64,000 nt of DNA from Lineus longissimus. Lineage: Eukaryota > Nemertea > Pilidiophora > Heteronemertea > Lineidae. The translations under genes were made by a program, and so were the position numbers. Positions 40,659 to 54,100 of the stretch are shown here, in pieces. Each line of letters opens with the position of its first letter. Position 1 is the stretch's first letter. The notes below the pieces were generated by a model. The model saw only the letters and a program-made list of their open reading frames with translations. It did no database searches and was not told where the DNA came from. The stretch covers positions 11,036,501 to 11,100,500 of the forward strand of contig NC_088315.1 in the NCBI RefSeq assembly GCF_910592395.1, in the 5' to 3' direction.

Positions 40659-43600
40659 CGCGGGAATTACACTGTAAACTTTACTTTGTCTTTGTGAAGA
40701 AAGCAAACTGTTTTTCCTTGTCAGTGTAGGCGTTCTATCACCAGATGGACACTGTCTCGATTGTGACATGGATGAACTTATATCAAGAGGAAATAATGTA
40801 GGAGTTTTGGATGAAGTTAGCACGGTTGTCTTCAGTAAATCACAAACAATTTCCCAACGGAATCGATATGCACTCAAACCGTTGCTTCTACATGTTGAAT
40901 TTGTGCGAAAAACATGATCGCATTGACGGCTGAGCGCTGACTCCGTGACATAAGACTGCGTGACCTTCCATTTTGGCATTGTGTTTTGAAGTCGGTCCTC
41001 TTGTCATCGCAATCTTGCAATGATTTCTAGTAAATTTAATTCGATCCCAGGTTGTTCTTTCCATTGTTGTATAGTGTGACCTAGCGTCAAATGCAACAAC
41101 GAACACTGAGATGAGGTAATCGAAGCCTGCAATTCTCGCATATCTTATACATCCCGGGCACACGGATTCAAATCGCCCCGAATTTTCTATTTCTGAAAGT
41201 ACCCACTACGGGTCTAACGTTCGAGTCAAAATCAATTTAAAGGAATCAGCAAAATCGCAATTTGACGCCGTAATTTGAGTAGCCAGTTGGAGAATGCTAT
41301 TTGCCCTGCTATCAAATCAAATTTGGATGTGACTAAACATCCAAATGGTAAAATTTGGGAGTAATTTTTTCGCAAGTATGTTGAAATAGTGCCACCTTCG
41401 TCTGCAGGGGATATCACCCCCTGCCTACGCGAATATTCGTCTCTGTGATGCCTCCTCGCACATGTTGTAACATTCAAGAGGATTTCACTTTTAACTTAAC
41501 GAATACAATGGGTGATTTCAAAGTCGGTTTTGGATTAAACACTGAGATTTAGTGTTAGAGTTAGTGTCAATCTGTAGCAATTAATCCTGGAGCCTGCATG
41601 CATGTACGTTATGCATGATAATTTCAGGGTTTGGGGGTCTGAAGTTAGGGGGGGGGGGATATTTGACGGCTTTCAACCCGCGAATCAGCTTTTTTACCAC
41701 GGGTTAAATGGAGCCTCAACACCGCATAAATAAGCCAGTTGGACTGAAACTTCATCATTTTTTTTCATTTTAAACACACCGGCCTAATTCACAATTCAAG
41801 AAGAACTATATCTTAAATGGAAAATACCAACTGGTCTGGTGAGACCACGCACTCATCTTAAACTGAACTATTTTCGTACAACCACGAGCTGCGAGGTGCG
41901 TGACCATGAGCGATTTCAGCACACTCTGGTTCAATGGTGGCCAATTCAAACAGTGACAGGATCAGGACCGCCTCGCCACGATAAAAAACTGCGCCGGGGT
42001 ATGCCCACAGTGCTGTCTATATTTTAACCGAATCGCATTCAATTGTCAAATTACTCCAGCTCCCCGAGTACAAGGACAGTTCTTCCAGAAAGTGAATGTC
42101 CACCGTTTTTAGAAAATATCACAGAGATAAAATAAGATATTTGAATGCGGTTTTCAGCTGAGTATTGTATATTTAGTTGGTCATATATCTGTTGTATTTG
42201 GATGCACCTAATTCCATCCCTTTATTATGCAACAAAAATCTCAAAAAAAGTCCAAAAATCACTTTTTTTATTTCATGTGCCTTTTTAAAAATTCAAATGA
42301 ACCCATAAACTGTGCTTTATGACCATCGTTTTGTGGAACTTGAAATTCCATAGAGTGTGTTCGATAGTCATGACAAAGGCAAATTTTTTTAGGATTTTTA
42401 TGTTATTTTTTTAATCTCTTCCATAACCTTTGATATAGACCCAATCCTTCATGTATGAGCTGAGTTGGCCATAAAGTCCCCGACTGCATTGCTGACTATG
42501 AGGAGTGTTCTTAAAGGTCACCAGCTGTCTGGAAAAAAACAATCACATGTAGCGAGCTAAAACTAATCTTCAAAATGAAAGAATTTAGCAGGAATTTTCT
42601 AGTAATGAAAGCACAAAAAACCTTTGTTGCATCATAGTTCACCCATACATTGTGAAAAAGAACGAAAATAGAATATGCCATTTTTGACATTTTTAAAATT
42701 GCCTGTTACATAATGAAGAGACAGGGTTAGTTGCGTCCAAATACATCAGATACGTGATCAACTAGATATACCATTCTCTGCTGAAAACCGCACTCAATTA
42801 TCTTATATCTCTGTGATATTAAAAAAAAACCTGTGGAAAATTACTTTCTGGAAGGACTGTACATAGACCCATTCTGGAGCTGTTGCCACCGTTTCTGAGA
42901 CAAATAAAATACTTTCAAAAAATAGAGTTTAGAATCTAGATGTTCCATATGCGTTTTGAGGCAAGTTCTGGAGCCGTTGGCTTGTCGTTTCGCAGTTACG
43001 CAAACGACAAAGCTAAAACCAAAGGAATTGGGACTTTTAGTGACTGCGAGTGTCGATCCAATAATGTTTGTGTCGCAGATCATCTTATCAGCCACACACT
43101 GATAATACAACTGGAGAAAACTATTGAGTAATACTATTTATTCATTATTTACATAAATACATGTACACGATACACAAATTATTCACTCTGCGTCATTTAG
43201 CCTAACGGTTGATCTAGTGTAATATATGGGCTAGCGCCCTCCAGGTTCCTCTGCTCCTTTCAATTCGGACAACACGTATGTCTCTTTTATATCATTTATT
43301 TTGCTCCTTCCTTGATGGGAGCCAAGGCTAATCTCTCGAACTCCGTGGTACCTCATGGCGGGTTACGTAACCGAGCCTGGCATTGGTTGACCAGGATGTT
43401 ACTAAGAAACTGTTGCCATGGGTACCTTATACAAATATATATGTAACACTAGCTACGTCAGCTGGGCTGTTATACCGTCAAACATGTCAAACGCTGCACC
43501 GAGAATTGGCTCAACTACGTTCTCCAACTTATGATGGTGGGTTACATCTCAACTGAACTCGCTTTTTTGTTATGGCAAACTGAGATTGGAAAAAGAGGGC

Positions 43601-44882
43601 GACTTTGAGGACCGCTATGATATACACATGCAAGTCAATGGAATACCTATTACCTACTTCATTTTGCAGATAATACATGGCTTTGGTTGCTAATGAGCGA
43701 TAACACTGTCAAGAGAATAATGTCGTGCAAAGGTACTATTTTTTTTCAACATAATGTCACTTGACACTGCATTGCAAGGAAGTTGGAGGGATGCCCACTG
43801 CACTATGCCCAGTGCAACCAGATTGAGGCTGGCGCAGTCATGTTCATTTATGTAGCTGACCACAATTGCATGAATTATGGTTATAGTAGATTTTCTACCC
43901 CTCATCCTTAGTTTTTGAATTCATGACAATAATTTTAGGGTCAAAGTAAAAATTATCTTATAGATGATATACCAGTTACAAAAGTTCTCGCAAATATGTT
44001 TGCTCCCAAACCAGATTTATTGATATAAGTAGCCTCTTAGAGAAAGACGAGATTTTAGTTCGCGTTTTTCCTCCAAAATGGCAGGTCTGAATGAAGCTGG
44101 TTTTGCCACCTGTGAGTTATTCTCGTTATCAAAGTTAGTACGTCCGGCTGACTTGCAACTATTTTGGTCGGAACTTTAAAACTACGAAGTACATGTGTGC
44201 AATGTTTTCACCTATTCATCATGAAAAAGAGCATTTTCATTCTGCTCCCGAACCCAATGCTGTCACAAAAACAGCCTCTTGGATTCCGCCAATGGTCTTA
44301 TATAAGTACGAATTCTCCTTTGCAGTTATAAAATAAAACACAGGCAAGCGTATTTTAGGGCCTTTACTATATGTCGGCGATACTCCTAGACCCCATTTCC
44401 TGGCCCCAGGTTGAATGCCCATTGAATAATCCTTGCGAGTAAATGCATAGCACAGCGTTTTCCGTTTTTACTATTTCCATTATCGTTGTCAATCTCAATG
44501 GTTCCTGTAAAGTTTATGAAAAAAAACACTCATAATTATTGAAATATTCAGCTCAGAAAGCATAGACTAAGATACCAAGATAATCATTTATACTGGTAAT
44601 GGAAGTTAATGTTATCTCCCCAAGTGCAGTACGGTTAAATAACGTAACGTAATGTCTCGTGTTCAACTTGCAAAAAGTAAACAAGTAGCGAGTATGAACA
44701 TGACACATTGACAATGTATGTGATTACAGTCCGGGAAATGTTAACTTATACAAAACTGTACAGTTCCGTAATTTTTACTTCGCAAAGCTTCTAGTTCCGA
44801 GTCATTCTTTCATACAAGGTGTCGTGTAAAGCATGCCTAACCTGACCAAGAACTTGTACAAGGATGCTGGAAGTTTGATTAC
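40659..44882. other. Intergenic region with a MITE
   Basis: Apart from the element at 42115-42820 no exon is supported. A poly(G) run lies at about 41649. TTTATT (AATAAA on the minus strand) near 44017 could be a distant poly(A) signal for the Ubl-VWA gene. Confidence 0.4.
42115..42820. repeat. MITE-like element with inverted repeats over 100 bp
   Basis: AATATCACAGAGATA.. at 42115 is mirrored by ..TATCTCTGTGATATT ending at 42820. The similarity continues inward for over 100 bp (TGCGGTTTTCAGC, then a GTATTTGGA.GCA.CTAA block). The middle encodes nothing. This is a typical non-autonomous DNA element of about 0.7 kb. Confidence 0.75.
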
Positions 44883-45161
44883 CTACCTCTTTCTCAGAGA
44901 GAATCTCCTTTTAATTCTCTTCCAGACGGACTCTGATTTTCTGGTGCTAACGGCAGACGGGGGTTGGTCATCCCCACCTCCAGTGCTTACAACAGGAATG
45001 GAAAGATCTCCCATTGGGCATGGATATGCTCGACCAGGAGATGTTTCTGATCTGTCTTTCTTCCATTGCGGAGACCACATGTCTGTGGCGACGTCGTAGC
45101 AATACATGGGCTTTTTGGAACTGTCAAGTTCAGGATCCCACCATGGCTTTCCCACATACCG
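44883..45161 (-). CDS. Ubl-VWA gene, exon 9 (C-terminal tail)
   Basis: Acceptor TTTTTTAG|CGG; 92 codons plus TAG (44885-44883). Encodes GKPWWDPELDSSKKPMYCYD, a proline/serine-rich stretch and a strongly basic end that could be a nuclear signal or lipid-binding patch. Confidence 0.8.
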   Translation of the reverse strand, partial: RYVGKPWWDPELDSSKKPMYCYDVATDMWSPQWKKDRSETSPGRAYPCPMGDLSIPVVSTGGGDDQPPSAVSTRKSESVWKRIKRRFSLRKR

Positions 45162-48100
45162 CTAAAAAAGTAAACCATCCAAATGAGATGTGCTCACAAG
45201 CACCTTGGTACCTAAACATGTATGCAATGGAGTTAATAAGGCGTCGACCCCGTGACCGAAATGTTTAAGGAAATTATACTGAGCAGGCGATCTTTAGTGG
45301 TAGTCTTGATAAGACCGCTCGGACAACCTCTACATGACCATTTTGGACAGTGCAATTATTGACAAGGGTTCCTCTACTGGGTGTCAAACAGAGACTAGCA
45401 AAGCTTCTTGCACTCAATCTTAAGAATATAGATCTAAATATGGACTAATTTTCACTCCCGTGTCAGAAAAGAATTAGGAGTTATTAGCCCTTGAAGTTCG
45501 GCGCGTTTTTTTATCACGCTATGTGTGTATAAACTGATTTCAGAATGCATCTCTGGGATGCATCTCTATTGTGTTCGGGGGGGGGGGGGGGGGGTAAAGG
45601 CTATATTTAGCAGAAGAACTAAATGTGCAAACATTCCCGAGAGATACGCTTCGGCCTTACTCAAAAGGGTATTTTTTACCCGTCAGTTTTGACATAAAGA
45701 TTCTTCCATCAAAAGCATTTAAAGACTTTGGCTTACTTTTGGTTGGTCTCGTTGCTCCTCCTCTTCTTCTTTACTATCTGACTGTTGGGCTTCTTCAAGC
45801 TTTTCAAACATTTCCTTAGCTTCCTCCGTCATGCGGCCTTCTTCCCCGACTTCGTCACAGAATGCCTGCAACTGTTCGGGACTTGATTCTTTGTAACAAA
45901 CTGGAAGCATAAGATGGTGACAAAATATGTGACTTGGCCGACTGAATTCTGTCATGGGTCTTTGCTATGCAAACTGCTGTCCCGTATAATCTTTCCCCTG
46001 CGATCACCACCGCGGGGAAAGCCATACGTTTGACTTTGCGGCTATTCGGAAATTAAACATTGCCCACTTGTGATATATGAAACTTACTAATAATCTATGT
46101 AAGGGTCGTGAGTAATCTTTCAAATATCCATCTTGACCTTAATGTATTGACATTGCTAAGCTTCCAGACAACGCGCGACAATATCTTGACAATGAATACA
46201 GCATTATATTTGTATGCAATCCATTTTAAACTGAAGTATGGTCGGAGGCTACGGAGGCAATACCGCTGGAAGTTCAGGATGTCAAATATCAGACTGCCAG
46301 CTAAATTATTCAGTACGAAAAGCAACGAAGTTCTTGACCAATCAGAAACCTGTCATTTGTTATGTTTTCGCCTGTAGAGCCATCACATTCCCTGGTTAAA
46401 GAAGTATGCCCCCCCCCCGATTTTGACATTAAACTCGAGTGATGTATAGCCCTTTAGGTAAGTTGTAAGACCTAATAGGCTAACTGTGTGCGCGAAACAA
46501 GTACAAAGAAAGTGCTATTCGGAAAGTAGAAACCAACCTGCCAAGAACATGTCTGTGATAAGACTAAACTGTTGAAAGCGTAGGTGAGCGCCACCAGTTC
46601 TATCTGCAAGTTCTTCGTAGAACAAAGTCGACGAGTCATTGTTGAGTGCCTGAACTCCGTATACCTTGAAAAAAGCATAATTGATTCGATCATTGATCAT
46701 TATAGATCATTTGCAAAGTGTGCCTTTCCACTGTATTATCGTGATCAAGCCACCTACCTCAAAAATCGTCTCTCGAAAAGCCATGTCTTCATCAACGACC
46801 ACTTAAAAGAACTGACAATATCTGCAATCCTGTGGTGGACTGGCCGCTGGACCGGCAGCAGCTTTGTCCCTGAATACCAGACCAAGAAAAGGATCGGATC
46901 GGGATACGGTGTGGAAGGTCTTACTTAATGTTACTTAATATGCACAAGTTTCATGTCCATAGCCCAAGAAGTTACGAATCATGCCGTGCTAACGGACGAC
47001 GACGATGGACGACGACGATGGACGACGAACTCTCCTTGACGGTAAGAGTACACCCGGTGAACTAAAAGAGGTCTTACCTTGACTCCCATGCCTCTCAAAA
47101 CATCCAGTTCATCATGCCAGTTGGTATTCTGGTCTGTATATGAGCGTTGGTGTGGTACCTCATCCCCGATCACTACCAACGCTTTGGCGGAGTCTTCAGA
47201 CCAATCTAACTGCTGAGCTTTGTGCAGCACCCATTCATATGCCTGGAGAAATTATAATAAAGAAATTGCAATGAGAAGCAAGAAATCTGCTAACTGCATT
47301 ATACCCAATTGTTGAATCTTATTTACAAACGATCACGAATTCCACTAACTTAGTCATGTTATTAGTCCTGGTGATCCAGAAAGAGAGAACAACTTCCCTG
47401 ATGATTATTTTTATGTACATCACTGTTTATTTTAAGTAAAACGTGAGGAATTAATTGTGTAGGATTTAATAAGCTTGTCCATTTCACTTGATTTGAAATT
47501 TAAAGGTCACCATTGTGAATTATTGTGGGTAAAACAACAAATCAAATGTGAGTGGGATGTACATTTCTATTTTCTCGAAAGTGCAGTTGAAGCTCTCTTC
47601 CCATGAATGATGCGCGGGTTCGAAAAACTCCTCATCTTTTACTAAAAGAGTCTACTTTAAAATTAGTCATCGCTAGATTAATGAGCTTACCATGTTGATT
47701 GCCTGCTGTCATGGCTGTCATTATAAAAATAGTACCTTATGGGGTGGTAACCGGCACAAATCTTTTTGGCAGAAGCATTCACACAAAAACCAACCGTAAG
47801 TTTTCACCTTGGAATTTTCCATGTAAGAAAAAGTGTCGCCGTCAGAAATAAACACCACAGGTTCATTCTAGTATCCACCAAAAGCATGGATCGCATGAGG
47901 CAGTTAAGTTTCTATGTTAATCTGAAAGACTGTGTTCGGACTTTTAGCACTTAACAACCAGCACATAATGGAGGGTGTCCCTAAAGAAATGCAACACTTG
48001 CAATTTTTTCATATTAAAGAGATAGTTGATAGATGGCTTAAACTGGGTGGATCTAAATCTTTATTTTGTCACCTTCGATGATTTAATGGCAATCTGTAGT

Positions 48101-51100
48101 ACAGAGCTACGATTTTGCCAAAGAGGGTCCTAAAAGCCTATAACTGGCTGCTACTCTTTGAATTGTGGATCTTATCTCTATGAATAGGTTCTAAACAGCG
48201 TCATATGACAATTTTTGACTGCCCTTTATATTCAACAGCTCGAATGCACTCTTTATGAATATGCCATTCAATTTTTATTCTGGTTTCTCGCTTTTCTCAA
48301 AACCGATTATTTCCAATCAAATACCTCAAACTAGGTTTAAATTGCCATAACGTTTATTTTTCCTTGCTGATTAAGGTTGATCGACCCCCATGGAAGCTGT
48401 TCTATGGGTACCAATGTTGTAAAAATTTGCCCGGATAACCTTATGATGAGAATGAGAATGAGAATGAGAATAATGGGAATTTAGCCCTAGGCCTGAGCGG
48501 GCTTTGTTAAAAGACAATTGAAGACAGAGTATTGAGAGGCTTGAATTCTATCAATTGCGAGATCGGGGCCAGAATATCGTAATGGCTCGCATACACACAA
48601 TATCTTTTGCAACTTTCCTCTACCTAAACATAGCTTTGTTCATGAGATAAGAAAAACTTTGGATAGCTATTTTCACCTATAGATGATATACATGTAATTG
48701 AAAAGTCCGATAATTTTAAGCATTATTTTAAAGCAAACAATAATTTACATTTTGCCTCAAAATAACTGATATTAAAACACAGTTCTCATGTAAAGTGTTA
48801 TGAAGTTACTTGCACATCAAATTTGAGGTCATTAGCATGTAAGGCTGATGAGATACATATAATGAATCTTATAAAGATACGCACTTTTCTCAATTTAATT
48901 CAAAACTTGCCACCAGAGGACACCAAACGAAAAAAACGCTGGTTAGATTTCATTCATATTTTGGTAATATTTTGCTTGTCTTTAGTTCAGTTGTATGTGT
49001 TAGAACACGTTCATTGCCAGAATTCGTTTAGCCGAATAGTGTCATAAAAGCCTTTTTACTTACTAATAAAAGACTTCGCTGCAGGAGTTAAATTTGTCAA
49101 TAATCCAGGCACTTGCGTAACCAGATACAAGATTTGGAAAATTTTGTACCACGTTTTGCCGATCGTGGCGCACAGTCGAAGTCATCAAATAAGTATATCA
49201 AGGTTTCAAATGATTTGCTTTCATGTGTGCTAGAGTTATTCGGCAATACTCCTTTGATGACATGGAATCAGTGCGCAGTTGGTAGAGGTTGAACAAAATT
49301 ACCAGATTTTGTATCCGATAACGCAAGTGCATCAGACTTTATCACGTCGTCAGCCGAAACTGACGAAATGAACTCACATTAAAGTCAGCTCGCACCCTAG
49401 AAACACGCCGACATCATCACACAGCTCTTACCTCCGGTGCGTCCCCTCCGCTGGTTGCAGGCACCTCACTGACGAAATCTACTAGCTGCTGGATATCAGT
49501 GGTGAGATCTTTCATTTTGACAACATACTTGCTGTAGTCACAGTAGTCACCCATGGCCATGATCCCAATGCGGATGTTAGGGATATCACGGAGCAGCCGC
49601 CGCACAGATTCATCAAGTTTAGTCCGGACCTGGAGGCAAAGGAGAGCTAGCTATGATTCCTGGATGAAGTTATTTCAGGCGGTTTGAATGGCAAATAGTG
49701 CGTTTTTGTTTGCAATTTGGCATTTCTTGCTGTAATGTTTATCATTTTATCAGTGGAGTCGCGTCGAGAGAGGAGGTTGCACTTATCGAAAGATGTCACA
49801 GTTCAATAGAAGTATGGGTCGTATGTAGTGCCCTCAAGATTATATGATCTTATGTCAATGATGCGATAGTATCATATTGATGCCTTGAAACTGGACGCAA
49901 TGATGAGGAATGACCCATTCGGCAAGGGCACAACGGAAAATGATGATGATGCAACCTCGGCACCGTGCAGTATATACAGGAAGTACGAGCAAGAGTGCAT
50001 CATGTAGAAGTCCTGATGCCTTCTCAGGCAAGTTGTTGAACCCACCTTGCTGAGACATGGATACATGCTTCCAGTTGTATCAAACGAGAAGACTACTTCT
50101 ATGTTCCGTCCTCCTGTGTGGAAGGTGGATAGCAACCCCTGAAAAGAGAGTCATGGAAGATGATTTTGGAGTGTGAACAAGGCTCGTGGGCCTCCGTAGG
50201 ACATCTCGACCCCATCCAGTCAAAACACCATGGCGGAGTCAAACTTCCGCAGCAATCCGTTACGCTTATATTTCCAGTTGGCACGATGATTGTGGAATGC
50301 TCATTCTTGCGCCGAGTCCAAATACTATCACAATAAGGAAAAAATTAATTTCAGTCGCCTTTTTTGTTGCGTTGAGCGCAAATTTCGCAGCTGCCATTTT
50401 GCCAGTTCAGAGGTCATTGGAGACATTCAGGCTACACGTGAAATCTACCAACCTCTATTTGTTCTTCAGTGCATTCTTCTTCAGGATCATTATTTATTTT
50501 AGTTGAAGCAGATGATTCTGTTGCGTCAGGTATTATGTCAGATCGGATCTTCAGCTCAACAACCGACCCTTCAGTCACCTTCATATCAGCCAAGCTAATA
50601 CCACATTCTGTCAACTGGACCCCGTCGTGCTGCAATGATAAGAGATCCACGGGCATCAAAATAAAATATTGAAGTGAGGTGACGTGTTCATCCGACTAGT
50701 AATAAAAAGACATCAAAAACGATTCATTGCTAAAGTTATAGACAACCAAAGCTTTTTTGACAGTGTCTGATGGTGCATCAAGCTTAAAGGACTAAGTCAT
50801 CAAGTGACAATTAAGCCGAAGAGGGCTGGGTCTTTTTTTGGAAATGTATATTACTGCTTGATGTAAAGATAATACAGTTGTCAGTATGAATAACTGAACT
50901 AAAACTCAAAGTAAGGGCACTACCAAGCTGTCGGCTGCCCGGTGGGCAGAGACTTTCCACTCTACAATACAATGCTCATATAAGAGCCATTTCGAACCAA
51001 TTTCTCAAAAGTTCATAACCACCCTAATAGTTGCAATTGCGGGTGCAATTTGGATGCGCGAAAAAAATAGTCACGACTCAAAATATTATCACATCTGAAT

Positions 51101-54100
51101 GGTCAACGTGGCTGATGATAAAAATGGTCATTTGAAGCACATTTTCGTGCACTAAAACTGACTAATATGTTAATTTCGTGATTTGAGATGGTTGGGATTC
51201 AATAAATTCTATCGACGGAAAGGGCCAGTTTGTTAGGCTCTTAATTAAAGGATCTATGTCAATGCATCGCTACACTATACTGTTGTGATCAGGTTCGATG
51301 GTACGCGCAGGTGAACCGGTGCTGTTTGTGCAAAAAGTCGGGGTCTGTGGACCAACCAATCTCGACAATAAGCCTCGTCCGCAAACTGCGATATGGCATT
51401 GTAATCGAGCAAAACTTCAAGCTAAGCGATTGATGCGACTAATTGCGTCTCCATCCTATTATTGTAATTACTTATCATTTATTCACTTATGTGTCATCTT
51501 TTCGATACAGGCAGCCGATCGTTAGGCTTTTATGACACAAGATTTACATTTTTGATTATCAGGTCAAGCCGTTATTCTCGGCATCACGGAACTGTGTGAA
51601 TACTTTCGACGACCTTCCGGAAATTGCCGAAAGGTTCCGAGATGATGGCGAAGATGATGTCAAATGAATCATCCACGTCTAGCATGTATACAAGCCACGT
51701 CGAATGAAAAGGCCAGGGGCCATTGTGCTCACCGTATAGATATGTGGTGGTTAAGAATTCATGCTGGTTAAGAAACATGCTACATGTATAGTATATACAT
51801 GTAGGTAAAATCTACCATACCTGCCATAAAAATATTATTGAAAACAAGTCACTAATAAACGAGATATTGCACTTCTTACCTTTTCAGTCTTGATCACCTG
51901 GTGGCCAAGTCGAGAATCATATTGGACCGAAATTCAGTGTCAGAGGTTATCTGACCTAAATGGTCATGTGTTTGAAGTTGTTAGCTTCAGCGATTAAGAA
52001 ACGTGCCCTTGCTTCACTCAAACGGCCAATTTTAGCCATTTGACATTTTTTACCTTTAAAAGTAGGTCAAATCCAAAACTCATCAGACATGTGATTTTCC
52101 TTTCTCAGAGTATCGACTATAAAATGATATTTTTAAAAAGTCACTAATAAGCAAAATATTGCACGTTTTACCTTTTCAGTGTTGGCCCCCTGGTGGCCAA
52201 GACAGACCTTGAAAAGTAGGTCAAATCAAAACCCGTAGGACATGTGATAATCCTTGCTCGGAGTACCTACCATAAAAATATCATCGAAAACAAGTCACTA
52301 ATCAGCATGATATTGCACTTTTTAGCTTTCCACTTCTGGCCCTCTGGTGGCCAAGTCAAGAATTAGATCGGGCAGAAATTCAGTGTCGGATATCACTTTA
52401 CCTGAAGGGTCCTGTGTACAAAGTTTCAAGTTCATAGCCCTAGCGGTTAAGAAACATGCTACTGTTTTTGAAACAGGATACAGACGACGACGGACGCGGC
52501 GGTATGTATAGACTCCCCTACGGTGCTTCAGTATTGAGGTAAAAAAATACTTGTACCGGGTAATCATGAGGTTTCAACACCAACATACCAAACCTGATAA
52601 ATCTAGAATTTTGTCCGAATTCTTCTGACTTCAGTCTGAAGAGTTGAGCTACTGTATGCAACGAATTAGATTTCATAAATTGTATTTATGAAAATATTGT
52701 ATTTTTAATGTTTCCCGTGCCTTGTTGATATTCCCACGCAAATCAGATCGTTATCTCGGCGGCGATATATGGCGCGCCGCAGCTCAGTACTTCTGTTTTT
52801 AATTTTAAAATCTGGTGCAGAAAGCTTTGTTAGAGTCTACGTGTCAGCCAATTAAAGAAAACTTGTCACATTGCAATATGTCCAAAATGGTCCCCCGAGA
52901 CGTTCCAGGCGACCCCTGTCAATCAAGTGTCATGTAGCACCTGTATGATTATTTTTTGATCCGTTTCTTTGCCATCTTTTTCAATCAGTTTGAACAAGGA
53001 GGAAGAGGCGTAGGGCAGTATGGAAGCAGGATGGAGGGCGAATTGATCAGTAAGTGTCAAGTGCCAAGGTCTCCAGCAAAGATTTTGACTTTGAATTGCA
53101 CCTCTTTTTTTACTTGGCATTACTTGAACAATCACGACCAAATGAAATTCACACACACTGTGGGAAACATGTGGTTTAAACATGCATGAATTTCATCAGA
53201 ATTGGCTGGGTGCCATTTGGGATACAGCACACTCTCGGTCTTGACGAGAGAATTGCTGTGATATTTGGAGACGTCATTTTAATTTTGCTCTCATCAAGCC
53301 CATCTAAGGCAAAATTAAGAATGATGTAAGGACCAATCTGGACTTAATATTCCCCAAATCTCATTGCCACAGGAGTGGGTATCAATTTTTGAATTCTCAT
53401 TAAAATTTCGGCGCAATTTTTTCATTTTTCATCCATCTGATATACACCATGAATAATAGGAAATGTATAGACAGCACTTTCGACCGCATGCATGTTGATA
53501 TGTTACAGGGTTATAATCTATTGGAAATAACTCAAGCATATAGGTCATTCTCTTTATAGTTCGCATACACGCGACTCATCAAACATAATTAATGGTAAGC
53601 AATGATCATTGATGTGGCTTAAATTGTCTACAAGTCAGCAGACAAATGCCATCAAGCAAGGGGCCATTTCAACCGAAGGGCCATTTCAACCGAGAGCCGA
53701 GGAGCCCACTACATTTTTACTCCGGAATTCTAGACATGTACCTTTAGAATCTGCTTCGATGGTGCCGTGCCTTCCTTATACTCTATGCACTCTTTGAGAG
53801 TAGTAACCGACGACACATTGTCAAGACACACCGGGTAAATTTTATCATCTTTCCTAATGGTGATGTTAATCTTCTTAATCGCTGTGATCTGAAATCAATG
53901 AAAAAATGCGCTTTAACTAGCGAGGCGAGGCTTGTTTTGTAATAATATCTCCTGTTATCGAAATTCCCACCAACATTAGGAAAATCCAAGAAGGTGATAG
54001 ACTGCTCTCCTAAATGTCTGCTGCAGCAGTAGGTTGAAGCCATTGAATTAGTAATTTTGTTTGGAAGCCCCTTGTCGTCTAGGCTCAGCCACAATTCACT

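Noticed and set aside
45014-45268. Plus-strand frame opposite exon 9
   Set aside because: Antisense shadow of the VWA gene's last exon.
46983-47030. GGACGACGACGAT repeats as a CRISPR-like array
   Set aside because: Simple microsatellite next to a VWA exon; no spacers, and the genome is eukaryotic.
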